Translations under genes and position numbers: made by a program
Notes under the pieces: generated by a model
The model's input: the letters and a program-made list of their open reading frames with translations, nothing else
What the model was told of the DNA's origin: nothing
Database searches by the model: none
NCBI GenBank assembly: GCA_016234955.1
Contig: JACRNN010000080.1
Coordinates: 1-11,750 of the forward strand
DNA from: Deltaproteobacteria bacterium
Lineage (GTDB): Bacteria; Desulfobacterota; GWC2-55-46
DNA: 11,750 nucleotides
Direction: 5' to 3'
Shown here: in pieces, positions 1 through 7,171 of the stretch
Numbering within the stretch: the first letter of the stretch is position 1
Layout: each line of letters begins with the position of its first letter

Positions 1-486
1 CCAGTCCGGGAACGGGAGCGAATCGAGGTCCTTTATATATGGCCTCTTCGTAAAGGTTGAGCTCTCTCTGGACATCAGCCCCGCGATGCCCGCCACAGAT
101 CCCTTTCTGACGAGGGCGGAGGCGAGCTCATACATCGTCTCTTCCCCCTCGCCCACCACCACGTAGTCGCACCCCGTGCCGATGAGCGTCTCCCTCGGGA
201 GGACCGAGGCGTGGGGGCCTCCGATGACGACTATCTTGCCCCTGTCCTTGAGCACCCTTGTCAGCTCGGCCACCTTCGGGTAGTAGTCGCTGAGGCAGTT
301 TATGCCGACCATGTCGGCGTCCGCGCACCTCTGCGCTATCTCCGCGTGCGTAAGGCCGAGGTTCAGTCCGTCGATTATCGAGGTCCGGAACCCCCTCTCC
401 TTCAGGTACGATGATATATATCCGAGGCCGAGCTGCGGCGTTATGAGATGGCTGTGGTAATTGGGCCTTGTAAGGGCTATCTTCAT
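1..486 (-). CDS. B12-binding domain radical SAM protein, N-terminal part (runs off the left edge)
   Basis: The minus strand reads open from an ATG at 486 to the window edge, giving 162 residues. The translation begins MKIALTRPNYHSHLITPQLG and matches the Rossmann-like cobalamin-binding domain that precedes the radical SAM barrel in BchE-type and related enzymes. Visible landmarks are the PQLGLGYISSYLKERG opening (about 17-32), IGGPHAS (88-94), GCDYVVVGEGEE (105-116) and the linker ending DLDSLPFPDW (153-162). The usual DxHxxG base-off motif is absent, as is common in this class. The CxxxCxxC iron-sulfur motif would lie beyond the edge. A good Shine-Dalgarno sequence (GGGAGG) sits 8 nt before the ATG, inside the end of the upstream lipoprotein gene, whose stop is 2 nt away, so the genes are probably translationally coupled. 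The substrate cannot be told; the neighbours suggest lipid or glycan modification. Confidence 0.9.
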   Translation of the reverse strand, partial: MKIALTRPNYHSHLITPQLGLGYISSYLKERGFRTSIIDGLNLGLTHAEIAQRCADADMVGINCLSDYYPKVAELTRVLKDRGKIVVIGGPHASVLPRETLIGTGCDYVVVGEGEETMYELASALVRKGSVAGIAGLMSRESSTFTKRPYIKDLDSLPFPDW

Positions 487-488
487 CT

Positions 489-1628
489 TCAATTCCTCCC
501 TGGTTCGTTATTGTTAAGGGGTACGCCGCAGCCGTCCGAGACCGCCGTGTCCAGCTTCTTGGATAGGCAAACCGCGCCATTCTCCTCGATCCTTTTCTCC
601 CTCAGGCGCATCAACACCTCCATGTTCGCGCTCTTTTTCGGAACGAGCATTGAGAAGGCTATGACACCGGCCCCCGCCATCATGGCCGCGAAGGCGCGTC
701 CAGCGTCCTTCTCGGCCTCGGACAATGAACCGGCGCGTACCGCGTAGACCGTCAGCACGGCAAAAAATACCGAGAGCATTATCAGTATCGTCTCCGGCCT
801 CGCAACCCTTCCCCACTTAAGCCAGGTTCTCCCCCTGAGGCGCGATACCGCAAGCCTTGCGGCGAGGATGATAAAGACCACCCATGCGATGTTTGACGTG
901 ACCTCGGAGTTCAGGGGCCTCCGGAGGATGAGCATCATGTCCGCAAGGATGACGAGTATGATGAACGCCTTGAGCAGTCTTGCTCTCGGAGTGGCCTTTG
1001 TCCGCCTGAAATAGACCATCGTCGCGACGATAAGGCCTGAGAGCGCGATTACGCCGGCCGTCCTGTAAGTGTCTGAGAGGTCGTAGCCGGGCACCGCGCC
1101 CTCTTTATCCGACGATACAAACTTCCTGGTGACAGTGGGGTCCTTCGCGAAGATGATTCCGGCCCTGTAATTCCTTATCCTGATCTCGAACGTATCGAGC
1201 GTTTCCGGAGGGCGCACGATAACCTTGAGCAGGTGCCACTGTCCGTCCCCGGGGTGCGCCGCGCTCTTGAAGTCGTTGCCCTTCCTGTCCGAGTACTCGA
1301 TAACGGCGCCTCCAGGCGTATCGGCCTTTATCCATGCGGCAAGCGTCACGGGCCTCCCCCTGTTGCCGCGCCGGGGCTTTATACTCTGGTAGAGGAATGA
1401 CCCCCCTCCCGTCTTTGAATAGAGCTCAACGCCGTTTTCCCCGGCCTTTTTAACCGTCGCATCCCCTTCTATCGACCATCCATCCGGCGTCTCCTTCCAC
1501 TTCCGGAAGTCGGCGTTCTGAAGGAGGTTATCCTGCTCCATGCAACCGGCAAGGAGGGATATGAGAGCAACGGCGCATATCATGAACAACGTGTGCCGCT
1601 TAAGCCTCCCGGTACGGACGGTCGGCAT
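489..1628 (-). CDS. putative lipoprotein with carbohydrate-binding-like domain and five membrane helices
   Basis: This 379-aa protein is not assigned to a named family. From the chosen ATG (1628) it has a basic N-terminus, a hydrophobic stretch and a lipobox LLAGC (25-29), so it is probably lipidated at Cys29. Residues about 33-155 look like a jelly-roll carbohydrate-binding fold, with motifs NLLQNADFRKW, DGWSIEG, GSFLYQSIKP, VTLAAWIKAD and GDGQWHLLKVIV. Then come five predicted membrane helices (about 190-207, 220-236, 246-262, 281-297, 311-329) and a charged tail. The frame stays open upstream to 1775, but those 49 extra codons are family B repeat sequence. The 1628 start puts a normal signal peptide at the N-terminus and has AAGG 8 nt upstream. 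The gene lies between the GT-C-like gene and the radical SAM gene on the same strand and probably shares their transcript. The fold and membrane calls are by eye. Confidence 0.75.
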   Translation of the reverse strand: MPTVRTGRLKRHTLFMICAVALISLLAGCMEQDNLLQNADFRKWKETPDGWSIEGDATVKKAGENGVELYSKTGGGSFLYQSIKPRRGNRGRPVTLAAWIKADTPGGAVIEYSDRKGNDFKSAAHPGDGQWHLLKVIVRPPETLDTFEIRIRNYRAGIIFAKDPTVTRKFVSSDKEGAVPGYDLSDTYRTAGVIALSGLIVATMVYFRRTKATPRARLLKAFIILVILADMMLILRRPLNSEVTSNIAWVVFIILAARLAVSRLRGRTWLKWGRVARPETILIMLSVFFAVLTVYAVRAGSLSEAEKDAGRAFAAMMAGAGVIAFSMLVPKKSANMEVLMRLREKRIEENGAVCLSKKLDTAVSDGCGVPLNNNEPGRN

Positions 1629-1638
1629 CCTATATGCC

Positions 1639-1761
1639 TTGAAGCTCCCCGCGGCAAGCCGCGGGGAATCTTCGACATGCAAGGAAATATCTATCTCCGA
1701 TTCGCTCGCCTGGCCTCCGCTGGCCAAGCCGCGGGCCTCGCGCTCGCTATGCATGTTGAAC
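1639..1761 (+). repeat. family B palindromic repeat, copy 1 (full length)
   Basis: A repeat of about 123 bp begins TTGAAGCTCCCCGCGGC and ends GCTCGCTATGCATGTTGAAC. It contains a GC-rich hairpin with CCCCGCGGC (1647-1655) paired to GCCGCGGGG (1658-1666), then an AT-richer middle (GACATGCAAGGAAATAT) and an ATTCGCTCGC box. It lies between the GT-C-like gene and the lipoprotein gene. It supplies the last codons and stop of the first (QHA-stop at 1747-1758) and an open upstream frame for the second. It aligns along its whole length with the copy at 4705-4822. Confidence 0.85.
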
Positions 1762-4185
1762 GAATATCCCATCATAGGCCTTGAGCGGATGATTTTCTTG
1801 GGCCGGCGGCCCTGACTCCGTTATATGCACGTCCCTTATCCCGATGCCGATATATATCCCCTTGCCGTGCGGGTCCGCCTCCTGAAAGTCCCCAGCCCCC
1901 TCCGCCATCACGCCCCCGTCCGTTGCCTCGAAATTCAACACCCTGGTGTCGAACGGTTTTATGTGTATCCCCCTGATTACGTATTCCTGCGGCGCTCGGC
2001 CCGCGATGAAACCGTACTTATTCCCGTCGGCGTCCCTTACCACGAATCCGACCGCATCCTTTGCCGCGCGCGCGGTAAAATGGAGGTCGCAGTAGAGTTC
2101 TCCGCGGTTAAAGGCCGTTATATTCACCACCGCGTCCTTGCCGCTCCACATCCAGGCCACCCCGTCCATCCATGACAGGCTCGGCTTGATATACGGATTG
2201 CGCACGTAGTAGTTCCGCCCGCGCCCTTCGAGGTAGTTCCTGAAGTAGCCGCCCCTGTAGAATCCGGAGAACGAGGCGTAGGCCTTCCGCGGCTTTGATG
2301 TGACCTCATAGACGATGGAGTCGGGGAACCGTGCCGCCTCTGTCAACAGTCCATCCCTCGCATCTATGCCAAGCGGCCCGGCCATCTTGTCCGTCCTGAC
2401 CACGATATACCTGACCCCGATGTATGAGAGCGCGCTCAGGGCGTTCTCGGTGTTCGCGAAAATCTCGTTTGCCGGCCCGCCCCCGGTAATAAGGGCGTTG
2501 AGCTTATCATTGGACGGCGCTGGGTCGTGCCCTGACGCGCCGAACGGGTTTACAAGCCTTTTCCCGTGTATCGTCTGCCCGAAGAACGCCTCATATCTCC
2601 GCGTGTCGTAGAGCGAGGTCAGCGGGTATTCTATTACGGTGAAATCGCCTTGCCTCTGCGCGAGCCACCCGTAGGCCGAAGGGACCATCTTCAAATCGAC
2701 CGCCGATATCCCCGGATAGAACTCCGTTGCGAGGAGCGCGAAAAACAAGGTAAAGAGGGCGAACCTTTTTGCCCGTCCGTCCATCCGCGTCCCTATCTCC
2801 TTGAGCGCCGTGCCGGCGAGGACGCAGGCCGCCAGCAGCACCAGCACGATAACCCTTCTTACGTCTACGAATGGCGGGACCAGCGCATGGAAGTAATAGA
2901 TGGGCGTATAGAAGCTCAAATCCCCTATCCTGACCCTGGGCGGGGGGATGAGCATGACCCCGACGGCGAGCAGAACGATGAAGTACTCGATGACGCGGTT
3001 GCGCTCTCCGGCGCGTCTTATCCGTAAAACGAGCGAGCAGAGCGTAAGAGAGGTGACAACGAGCCCTAAATAGACCATCTTCCCGGCAAACGGGTCGGGG
3101 CCTGGTACGAACCTCGACGGCACGAGCGCGCCGAGCAGCGGATGGTCTATCGGAGGAACGAAGTAGCTGTATAGGGGGACCAGGTAAGAATCCGAGATGT
3201 TCCTGGACGCCGCCCCGAATACCGGGACGAGGAAGACGAGCGTCGGGACGGCCACCGCGATGGTCCCTACGAGAAATACCGCCCTCACTCGCGCATCCAT
3301 CCTGACGTACCTTTCACGCACGGAGTCGAATAGAAGAGACAACCCCTTTCCCGGTCCGCGCACCGACGCCGCTATGGCCGTCGGTACGGCGATATAGGCC
3401 GCTATCCTGAGCGGCCCGGCCAGGGCTTCGATGGTATTGCCGGCAAGCTCCATAAAAACATACGCCGCGGAGGTCCAGAAAAGGACCTTTGCAAGCGGCG
3501 GCGTTTCCGACCCCGGCCTCAGATACTCAAAGGCTATCGGCAAGACCTTCATATAGAGGACGAACACGATAATGGCGAGCAGTATCAGCGCCGCGTAGTA
3601 GCCGAACGACAGGAGCGTAAGGGCGGTAAAGAGGAGGAAGAGGACGAGGTCCTTGAAGCTCCCCGTCTTTTCATGCCTGATGAGAAAAAGGAGCGTCAGC
3701 GGCATGTACTGTATCTGCGCCCCGTCCATGCCGCCTGACGCCGAAAAGACCGTATGGTACGGCGAGAACGCGTAGGCGAGCGCCGAAAAGGCCGAGGGCG
3801 CCGCGCTCCTCGTTATCTCGTATACAAGCAGATACATCCCCGCGGCCGACAGGACGAAGGAGAGGAGTATCATTATGTTGTACGAGGCCACGGGACCCCA
3901 AAGAGACGTGAACGGCAGGGCTATCAGGTGGTTCAATACCGTGGAGTGCGTTATAACCACCCCGTACGGGCTCTCCACAAGAGCGGAAAATGAAGGGCTT
4001 ATGTGGAGGTCGACTATCGAGTGCTTGAACCACCAGATATACCAGAGTATGGCGTAGGCGTCGTCGAGAGAGCCGTTGACAATGGTCTTTATATTGGAAA
4101 TGACGGGGTAATAAACGGCCGCCGTTATCCCCGTAAATACCGCAAAAAAAATGACTGTCTTTCTCCTGTCCCCGTATGTATGCAT
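1747..4185 (-). CDS. large multi-pass membrane protein, GT-C glycosyltransferase-like
   Basis: This is an integral membrane protein of 812 aa from the chosen start. The first helix (about residues 8-25) is followed by a loop with paired aspartates in NGSLDDAYAILWYIWW, the place where GT-C polyprenyl-phosphate-sugar transferases carry acidic residues. About ten further hydrophobic helices follow to around residue 500. A soluble C-terminal part contains FTVIEYPLTSLYDTRRYEAF, QTIHGKRLVNPFG and YIGVRYIVVRTDK, then a beta-rich tail. A GT-C-type transferase or a YfhO-like protein are the likely readings; no donor or acceptor can be named. The frame is open to 4278, but codons above 4185 are wholly repeat DNA (family A with a nested B). 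ATG 4185 is the first Met outside the repeat and places helix 1 normally, although no clear ribosome-binding site is visible at any candidate. The last codons and the stop come from family B copy 1. Confidence 0.75.
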   Translation of the reverse strand: MHTYGDRRKTVIFFAVFTGITAAVYYPVISNIKTIVNGSLDDAYAILWYIWWFKHSIVDLHISPSFSALVESPYGVVITHSTVLNHLIALPFTSLWGPVASYNIMILLSFVLSAAGMYLLVYEITRSAAPSAFSALAYAFSPYHTVFSASGGMDGAQIQYMPLTLLFLIRHEKTGSFKDLVLFLLFTALTLLSFGYYAALILLAIIVFVLYMKVLPIAFEYLRPGSETPPLAKVLFWTSAAYVFMELAGNTIEALAGPLRIAAYIAVPTAIAASVRGPGKGLSLLFDSVRERYVRMDARVRAVFLVGTIAVAVPTLVFLVPVFGAASRNISDSYLVPLYSYFVPPIDHPLLGALVPSRFVPGPDPFAGKMVYLGLVVTSLTLCSLVLRIRRAGERNRVIEYFIVLLAVGVMLIPPPRVRIGDLSFYTPIYYFHALVPPFVDVRRVIVLVLLAACVLAGTALKEIGTRMDGRAKRFALFTLFFALLATEFYPGISAVDLKMVPSAYGWLAQRQGDFTVIEYPLTSLYDTRRYEAFFGQTIHGKRLVNPFGASGHDPAPSNDKLNALITGGGPANEIFANTENALSALSYIGVRYIVVRTDKMAGPLGIDARDGLLTEAARFPDSIVYEVTSKPRKAYASFSGFYRGGYFRNYLEGRGRNYYVRNPYIKPSLSWMDGVAWMWSGKDAVVNITAFNRGELYCDLHFTARAAKDAVGFVVRDADGNKYGFIAGRAPQEYVIRGIHIKPFDTRVLNFEATDGGVMAEGAGDFQEADPHGKGIYIGIGIRDVHITESGPPAQENHPLKAYDGIFVQHA

Positions 4186-4196
4186 ATTTTTGTCTA

Positions 4197-4412
4197 TCAG
4201 GCCGCTGAAAAAGTCCATCTGCGGCGTTGCCATCGTCGTTGAAGCTCCCCGCGGCTTGCCGCGGGGAATCTTCGACATATAAGGGAGTATATATTTCTAT
4301 TCGCTCGCTTGACCACTGCGGCGTACGGAAAAATTACGCCTTCCTCGCTCCTCGACGCCTTCGGTCCACCCACGCCAAGTGGCATGGGTCGGGAGCTTTT
4401 TGAGCGGCCTGA
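4197..4412. mobile_element. family A terminal-inverted-repeat element, copy 1, carrying a nested family B insertion
   Basis: The element is bounded by TCAGGCCGCTGAAAAAG (4197-4213) and its inverted partner CTTTTTGAGCGGCCTGA (4396-4412), a 17-bp inverted repeat with one mismatch. Its interior aligns with the reverse complement of 7171-7319, sharing AAGTCCATCTGC, CATCGTCG, CACTGCGGCGTACGGAAAAA, CTCCTCGACGCC and CCCACGCCAAGTGGC. It is 67 bp longer because a family B unit interrupts it after CATCGTCG. It has no coding capacity of its own, so it is a non-autonomous MITE-like or large REP-like element. Its left end is 11 nt from the preferred start codon of the GT-C-like gene. Confidence 0.75.
4239..4309 (+). 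repeat. family B palindromic repeat, copy 2 (first half, nested in family A)
   Basis: The copy begins TTGAAGCTCCCCGCGGC with the same hairpin as copy 1 (4247-4255 paired with 4258-4266). It continues GGGGAATCTTCGACAT, an AT-rich middle, and ATTCGCTCGC, then stops. The second GC-rich hairpin and the GCTATGCATGTTGAAC end of the full unit are missing. Family A sequence resumes on both sides. Confidence 0.8.
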
Positions 4413-4704
4413 ATGAACCCTCCACGGACTTTGAACCCCAGTGTCTTCAGAAAGTTAAAAAGTAAATTCTGAGTTTTTCCGCAACCGCTATGGCGCCGAA
4501 TCCGGTTGGACAAGCCTCAAGCAGGATTGGGGCAGGACGATAAATTTTGAACATACGCCCGCCGCTATCCCGGCTCCTTCAGGCGGGCGTATTCGGATGT
4601 CCACCGTCGGATACCGGCAACTCTCCTATCCGTCTGGCTCAAACTTTTGCTCGTAGTTATGTTCAGGCGACGGCCGGGAGCCCGTGCGCCGGAGAGACGC
4701 GGTT
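4413..4704. other. gene-free spacer with one perfect hairpin
   Basis: No convincing gene is seen here; the open plus-strand frame from 4547 runs into family B repeat DNA and has no recognisable protein signature. A perfect 10-bp inverted repeat, TACGCCCGCC (4554-4563) and GGCGGGCGTA (4582-4591), encloses an 18-nt loop without a T-tract. The stretch 4675-4706 (GGCCGGGAGCCCGTGCGCC and onwards) faintly recalls the GGGAGCC...GGTTCT hairpin near the ORF of bacterial group II introns, but nothing else supports an intron. Confidence 0.4.
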
Positions 4705-4822
4705 CTTAAAATTCCCCCCAGCAAGCTGCGGAGAATTTTCAAGTAAGGAATTTATCGTTTGCAATTCGCTCGCTCCTCCCCGCGGCTTTTCCGCGGGGAA
4801 TCCGCTCGCTATGCTTGTTGAA
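4705..4822 (+). repeat. family B palindromic repeat, copy 3 (full length, diverged)
   Basis: This copy aligns end to end with 1639-1761. It starts CTTAAAATTCCCCCCAGC, a decayed first hairpin, then has CAAGTAAGGAATTTAT and AATTCGCTCGCTCC. The intact second hairpin is CCCCGCGG (4778-4785), loop CTTTT, CCGCGGGG (4791-4798). It ends GCTCGCTATGCTTGTTGAAA. It finishes 8 nt from the spoVG stop codon and may form the 3' end of that transcript, though no T-tract follows the hairpin in the spoVG direction. Confidence 0.8.
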
Positions 4823-4829
4823 AGGGCGC

Positions 4830-5123
4830 TCAGATAGCCCTGGAAATGGGCGTGCCCTTCTCGAATTCGGACTGGACTTTCTTGAACTCATCCATGACGA
4901 CGTCCTCGAGCATCTGCCTTGTCGGCTTATCGAGGGGATGGACGAGGTCCCTGTATGTGCCGTCTTTCATCTTCTTGGCGGGCATGGCGATAAAATAGCC
5001 GCTTGTGCCCTTTATGACCTTCATATCCCTTACGACGAAACAGTCGTCGAGTTTTATAGTCACATACGCCTTCAGCTTTTCATCTCCGTCAACGGGAAGT
5101 ACCTTGATCTCAGTGATTTTCAT
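4830..5123 (-). CDS. spoVG: SpoVG family protein
   Basis: This 97-aa protein matches the family length and character. It opens MKITEIKVLPVDGDEKLKAY, then has the conserved core DDCFVVRDMKVIKG (27-40) and FIAMPAKKMKDGTYRDLVHP (about 45-64), with a helical tail. SpoVG proteins are small RNA- and DNA-binding regulators, studied in Firmicutes and spirochaetes, and are widespread in other phyla, so no sporulation is implied. The start is set by AAGGAGG, six nt before the ATG at 5123; a TTG two codons upstream overlaps that spacing and is unlikely. The gene stands alone, with family B copy 3 downstream and a long gene-free region upstream that must hold its promoter. Confidence 0.93.
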   Translation of the reverse strand: MKITEIKVLPVDGDEKLKAYVTIKLDDCFVVRDMKVIKGTSGYFIAMPAKKMKDGTYRDLVHPLDKPTRQMLEDVVMDEFKKVQSEFEKGTPISRAI

Positions 5124-5408
5124 GCGCAACCTCCTTTAGAGTTTTGGCTGTTTTCGCACTACCGCCGTCGTGGCGCGTTCTACGGCTGTGGCGAGTTTGG
5201 ATGAATGTTTCGGGGGTTTTTTTGTTGCTGTAACACCGGCAAAAAATTTAAATATTCGACTCGATCATGTGTTGCGCCGGCCGCTCAAGGCTGTTAGGAC
5301 ATCTTAACTGGAAAGCTCTACTGCTATTTTTACTGCTTTGAAGACCCCATGCTTTTAAGCCCGGTGGTGGAAAAAATCCTTAATCGTCAGAGGAGCGGTT
5401 TCATGCGA

Positions 5409-5508
5409 CGAAGCAATCTCCAGGCGTTTGTTTTTTTAACGTTCTGAAACCCCTTGGGCCTTGAGCCCGTTGAGGTTCCATTTGCCTAAAAAAGACGAGA
5501 TTGCTTCG
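5409..5508. repeat. imperfect hairpin repeat with 12-bp perfect arms
   Basis: CGAAGCAATCTC at 5409-5420 and its exact reverse complement GAGATTGCTTCG at 5497-5508 enclose 76 nt. That interval holds a smaller GGGC-CTTGA-GCCC hairpin (about 5456-5468). The arms resemble the GAAGAATCTC arms of the family C element, so this may be a relative. Confidence 0.55.
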
Positions 5509-5810
5509 CGGAGTTTACCCTGAGCGAAAGAGCGATATTCTTCGTTGCGCTCAGAATGACAAAGCGAAGGGCTCGCAAAGACGACAAATAGAGTTTTTTC
5601 GCGACCTCATAATCTCCATCACTGCCCAACACCCATAGCCGGGAGTATTTTCCCTCTCACTCCCTCTCCCCCTTACCTCGCATCCCCACCCGGCGACTAT
5701 ACAAATTATGTATTGCAATCACGATGCCAATTCATGACAGTCTAAAAAAACCGCGAAATACGTGATGATTTAAAAAACTTTAGTTGATTTTTTTTAAAGT
5801 AATGTTGATT

Positions 5811-5840
5811 AGGTGCATATTTTCTTATGCACCTATGCAC
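5811..5840. promoter_or_regulatory. palindrome upstream of purM, possible operator
   Basis: AGGTGCATA (5811-5819) and TATGCACCT (5826-5834) form a perfect 9-bp inverted repeat around TTTTCT. A third half-site TATGCAC follows at 5834-5840. The cluster lies in the AT-rich leader about 120-150 nt before the purM start, where a transcription-factor site would be expected. The factor is unknown; the site does not look like a PurR box. Confidence 0.4.
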
Positions 5841-5871
5841 AGATAAATGTACTTATACATCTGAAAGGGAG

Positions 5872-5937
5872 GTGAGCAACGGGGTCACGCGAGTAAACGA
5901 GGACATGGCGGATGCGATTGTTGACTTTAATGAATGA
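5872..5937 (+). CDS. possible 21-aa leader ORF in frame with purM
   Basis: A GTG at 5872 starts 21 codons (VSNGVTRVNEDMADAIVDFN and a final E), ended by TGA at 5935-5937. The phase is the same as purM, whose first candidate start (TTG 5938) is the next codon. The only strong ribosome-binding sequence of the region (AAAGGGAGG) abuts this GTG, very close for use; it would suit the in-frame ATG at 5905 less well. It may be a leader peptide, a remnant of an older purM start cut by a nonsense change, or chance. Confidence 0.25.
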   Translation: MSNGVTRVNEDMADAIVDFNE

Positions 5938-5958
5938 TTGGTTTACTCTATGCGCATA

Positions 5959-6999
5959 ATGAAAAAACTGACATACGGCAACGCGGGCGTAAACATAGAC
6001 GAAGGGATGAGGCTTGTCGAGCTTATAAAACCAGCCGTCCGTTCGAGTTTCAGAAAAGAGGTGCTCGGCGGCATCGGCGGGTTCGGCGCGCTCTTCTCCG
6101 CGCGGTTCACGAAGCTCAAGGACCCGGTGCTGGTGTCGTCCACGGACGGGGTCGGGACAAAGCTCATGGTCGCTTTCATGGCCGGCGTGCACTCAACCGT
6201 CGGCATAGACCTCGTGGCAATGAGCGTCAACGATATCCTCGTAGCCGGCGCGGAGCCGCTCTTTTTCCTCGACTACTTCGCGACCGGCAGGCTCGACGCG
6301 AAGAAGGCGTCCGAGGTCATCAGGGGCATAGCCAGGGGGTGCAGGACCGCCGGGTGCGCCCTCATAGGCGGGGAGACGGCGGAGATGCCGGGCCTGTATA
6401 AGCCGCTTGAGTACGACCTCGCCGGGTTTGCCGTTGGCGTCGTGGAGCGCAAAAAAATAATAGACGGTTCCCGGATAAGGCCCGGGGACAGGGTCATCGG
6501 CCTTGCCTCGAGCGGGCTCCACAGCAACGGGTACTCCCTTGCGAGGAAGGTCATCTTCGAGCGGCTCGGGCTCACGGCCAAAAGCGTGCCGCAGGGCTTC
6601 AAGGACGACATCGGCACGACGCTCCTTGCCCCCACACGTATATACGTAAAGCCCGTATTGAGGCTCATCGATGAGTTCACGGTCCTCGGCATGGCCCATA
6701 TAACCGGGGGCGGATTCACGGACAATATCCCGAGGATACTGCCCGGGGGGCTCAAGGCCGTGATAAGGAAAGGTTCGTGGCCGATCCCGAAGATATTCAG
6801 CCTCATACAGGCCGGTGGCTCGATAGACGACGCCGAGATGCTGAGGACGTTCAACTGCGGGGTCGGGCTTGTGCTAATCGTGAGGGAAAAGGACGAATCC
6901 GCCGTGATCAAGAGGCTCAAGGCTTTGAGGGAGCGGCCCTACCCCATAGGGGTTATAGCCAAAAAGGGCAGAGGCCCGGACGTCGAATTCACGGACTGA
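5959..6999 (+). CDS. purM: phosphoribosylformylglycinamidine cyclo-ligase (AIR synthase)
   Basis: The enzyme closes the imidazole ring in purine synthesis, converting FGAM plus ATP to AIR plus ADP and phosphate in the cytoplasm. From ATG 5959 it is 346 aa, the usual length. It starts MKKLTYGNAGVNIDEG, a typical PurM opening. Further landmarks are IGGFGALF (39-46), STDGVGTKL (61-69), GIDLVAMSVNDILV (82-95), GAEPLFFLDYFATG (97-110), GGETAEMPGLY (137-147), the SSGLHSNGYSLAR segment, and HITGGGFTDNIPR in the second half. Upstream in-frame TTG 5938 and ATG 5950 are possible starts; none has a good ribosome-binding site close by. purN follows 334 bp downstream in the same direction, with two repeat elements between. 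Confidence 0.96.
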   Translation: MKKLTYGNAGVNIDEGMRLVELIKPAVRSSFRKEVLGGIGGFGALFSARFTKLKDPVLVSSTDGVGTKLMVAFMAGVHSTVGIDLVAMSVNDILVAGAEPLFFLDYFATGRLDAKKASEVIRGIARGCRTAGCALIGGETAEMPGLYKPLEYDLAGFAVGVVERKKIIDGSRIRPGDRVIGLASSGLHSNGYSLARKVIFERLGLTAKSVPQGFKDDIGTTLLAPTRIYVKPVLRLIDEFTVLGMAHITGGGFTDNIPRILPGGLKAVIRKGSWPIPKIFSLIQAGGSIDDAEMLRTFNCGVGLVLIVREKDESAVIKRLKALRERPYPIGVIAKKGRGPDVEFTD

Positions 7000-7041
7000 G
7001 GGGCTGTTGTCTAACAGATTCCAAAAAGACTCTAAGGAAGC

Positions 7042-7171
7042 TCTGATTAATTATGTTTTTCTGTCATTCTGAGGAAGCGTAGCGACCGAAGAATCTCGTA
7101 ACTTATTGATTTTATAGACGTTGAGATTCTTCGCTTTGCTCAGAATGACATGCTATTGCGAATTAATCAGA
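7042..7171. repeat. family C long-stem hairpin element
   Basis: This is a 130-bp unit closed by TCTGATTAATT (7042-7052) and AATTAATCAGA (7161-7171), a perfect 11-bp inverted repeat. Two further perfect arm pairs lie inside: GTCATTCTGAG (7063-7073) with CTCAGAATGAC (7139-7149), and GAAGAATCTC (7088-7097) with GAGATTCTTC (7123-7132). The transcript could fold into one long stem. Similar CATTCTGAG...GAAGAATCTC palindromes are known as abundant dispersed repeats in many bacteria. The last base is also the first base of the adjacent family A element. Confidence 0.75.

Larger units (their letters stand above)
5124..5871. other. long gene-free region with several inverted repeats
   Basis: No gene could be supported in about 750 bp. 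The part next to spoVG (5124-5400) should carry its promoter, but no box pair stands out. From 5405 to about 5590 the sequence is repeat-like. CGAAGCAATCTC (5409-5420) pairs perfectly with GAGATTGCTTCG (5497-5508). CTGAGCG (5519-5525) pairs with CGCTCAG (5546-5552), and TTCTTCG...CTCAGAATGAC (5538-5556) resembles one arm of the family C hairpin at 7139-7149. A C-rich tract follows at 5650-5695. The base composition then turns AT-rich towards purM. Confidence 0.6.

Noticed and set aside
2566..3027. 153-codon plus-strand frame opposite the GT-C-like gene
   Set aside because: It is a shadow of the real minus-strand gene: very rich in Arg, Asp and Pro, with no start signal.
4554..4591. Perfect 10-bp hairpin as a terminator
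   Set aside because: There is no T-tract on either side and no gene ends close by in the right direction.
4547..4837. 96-codon plus-strand frame in the spacer before spoVG
   Set aside because: Its last third is family B repeat, it overlaps the spoVG end, it has no ribosome-binding site and no recognisable protein features.
5640..5700. C-rich tract as half of a CCCTCTCCC-type palindromic repeat
   Set aside because: The matching G-rich arm was not found nearby, so no repeat unit can be defined.
5935..5937. TGA read as an amino acid (recoding) before purM and in the 9139-9279 ORF
   Set aside because: TGA ends the radical-SAM-adjacent lipoprotein gene, spoVG, purM and the RelA/SpoT gene at the expected places, so it is an ordinary stop here.
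7010..7034. ACAGATTCCAAAAAG-like sequence as another family A end
   Set aside because: The match to ACAGGCTACTCAAAAAG is too poor and no interior family A sequence follows.
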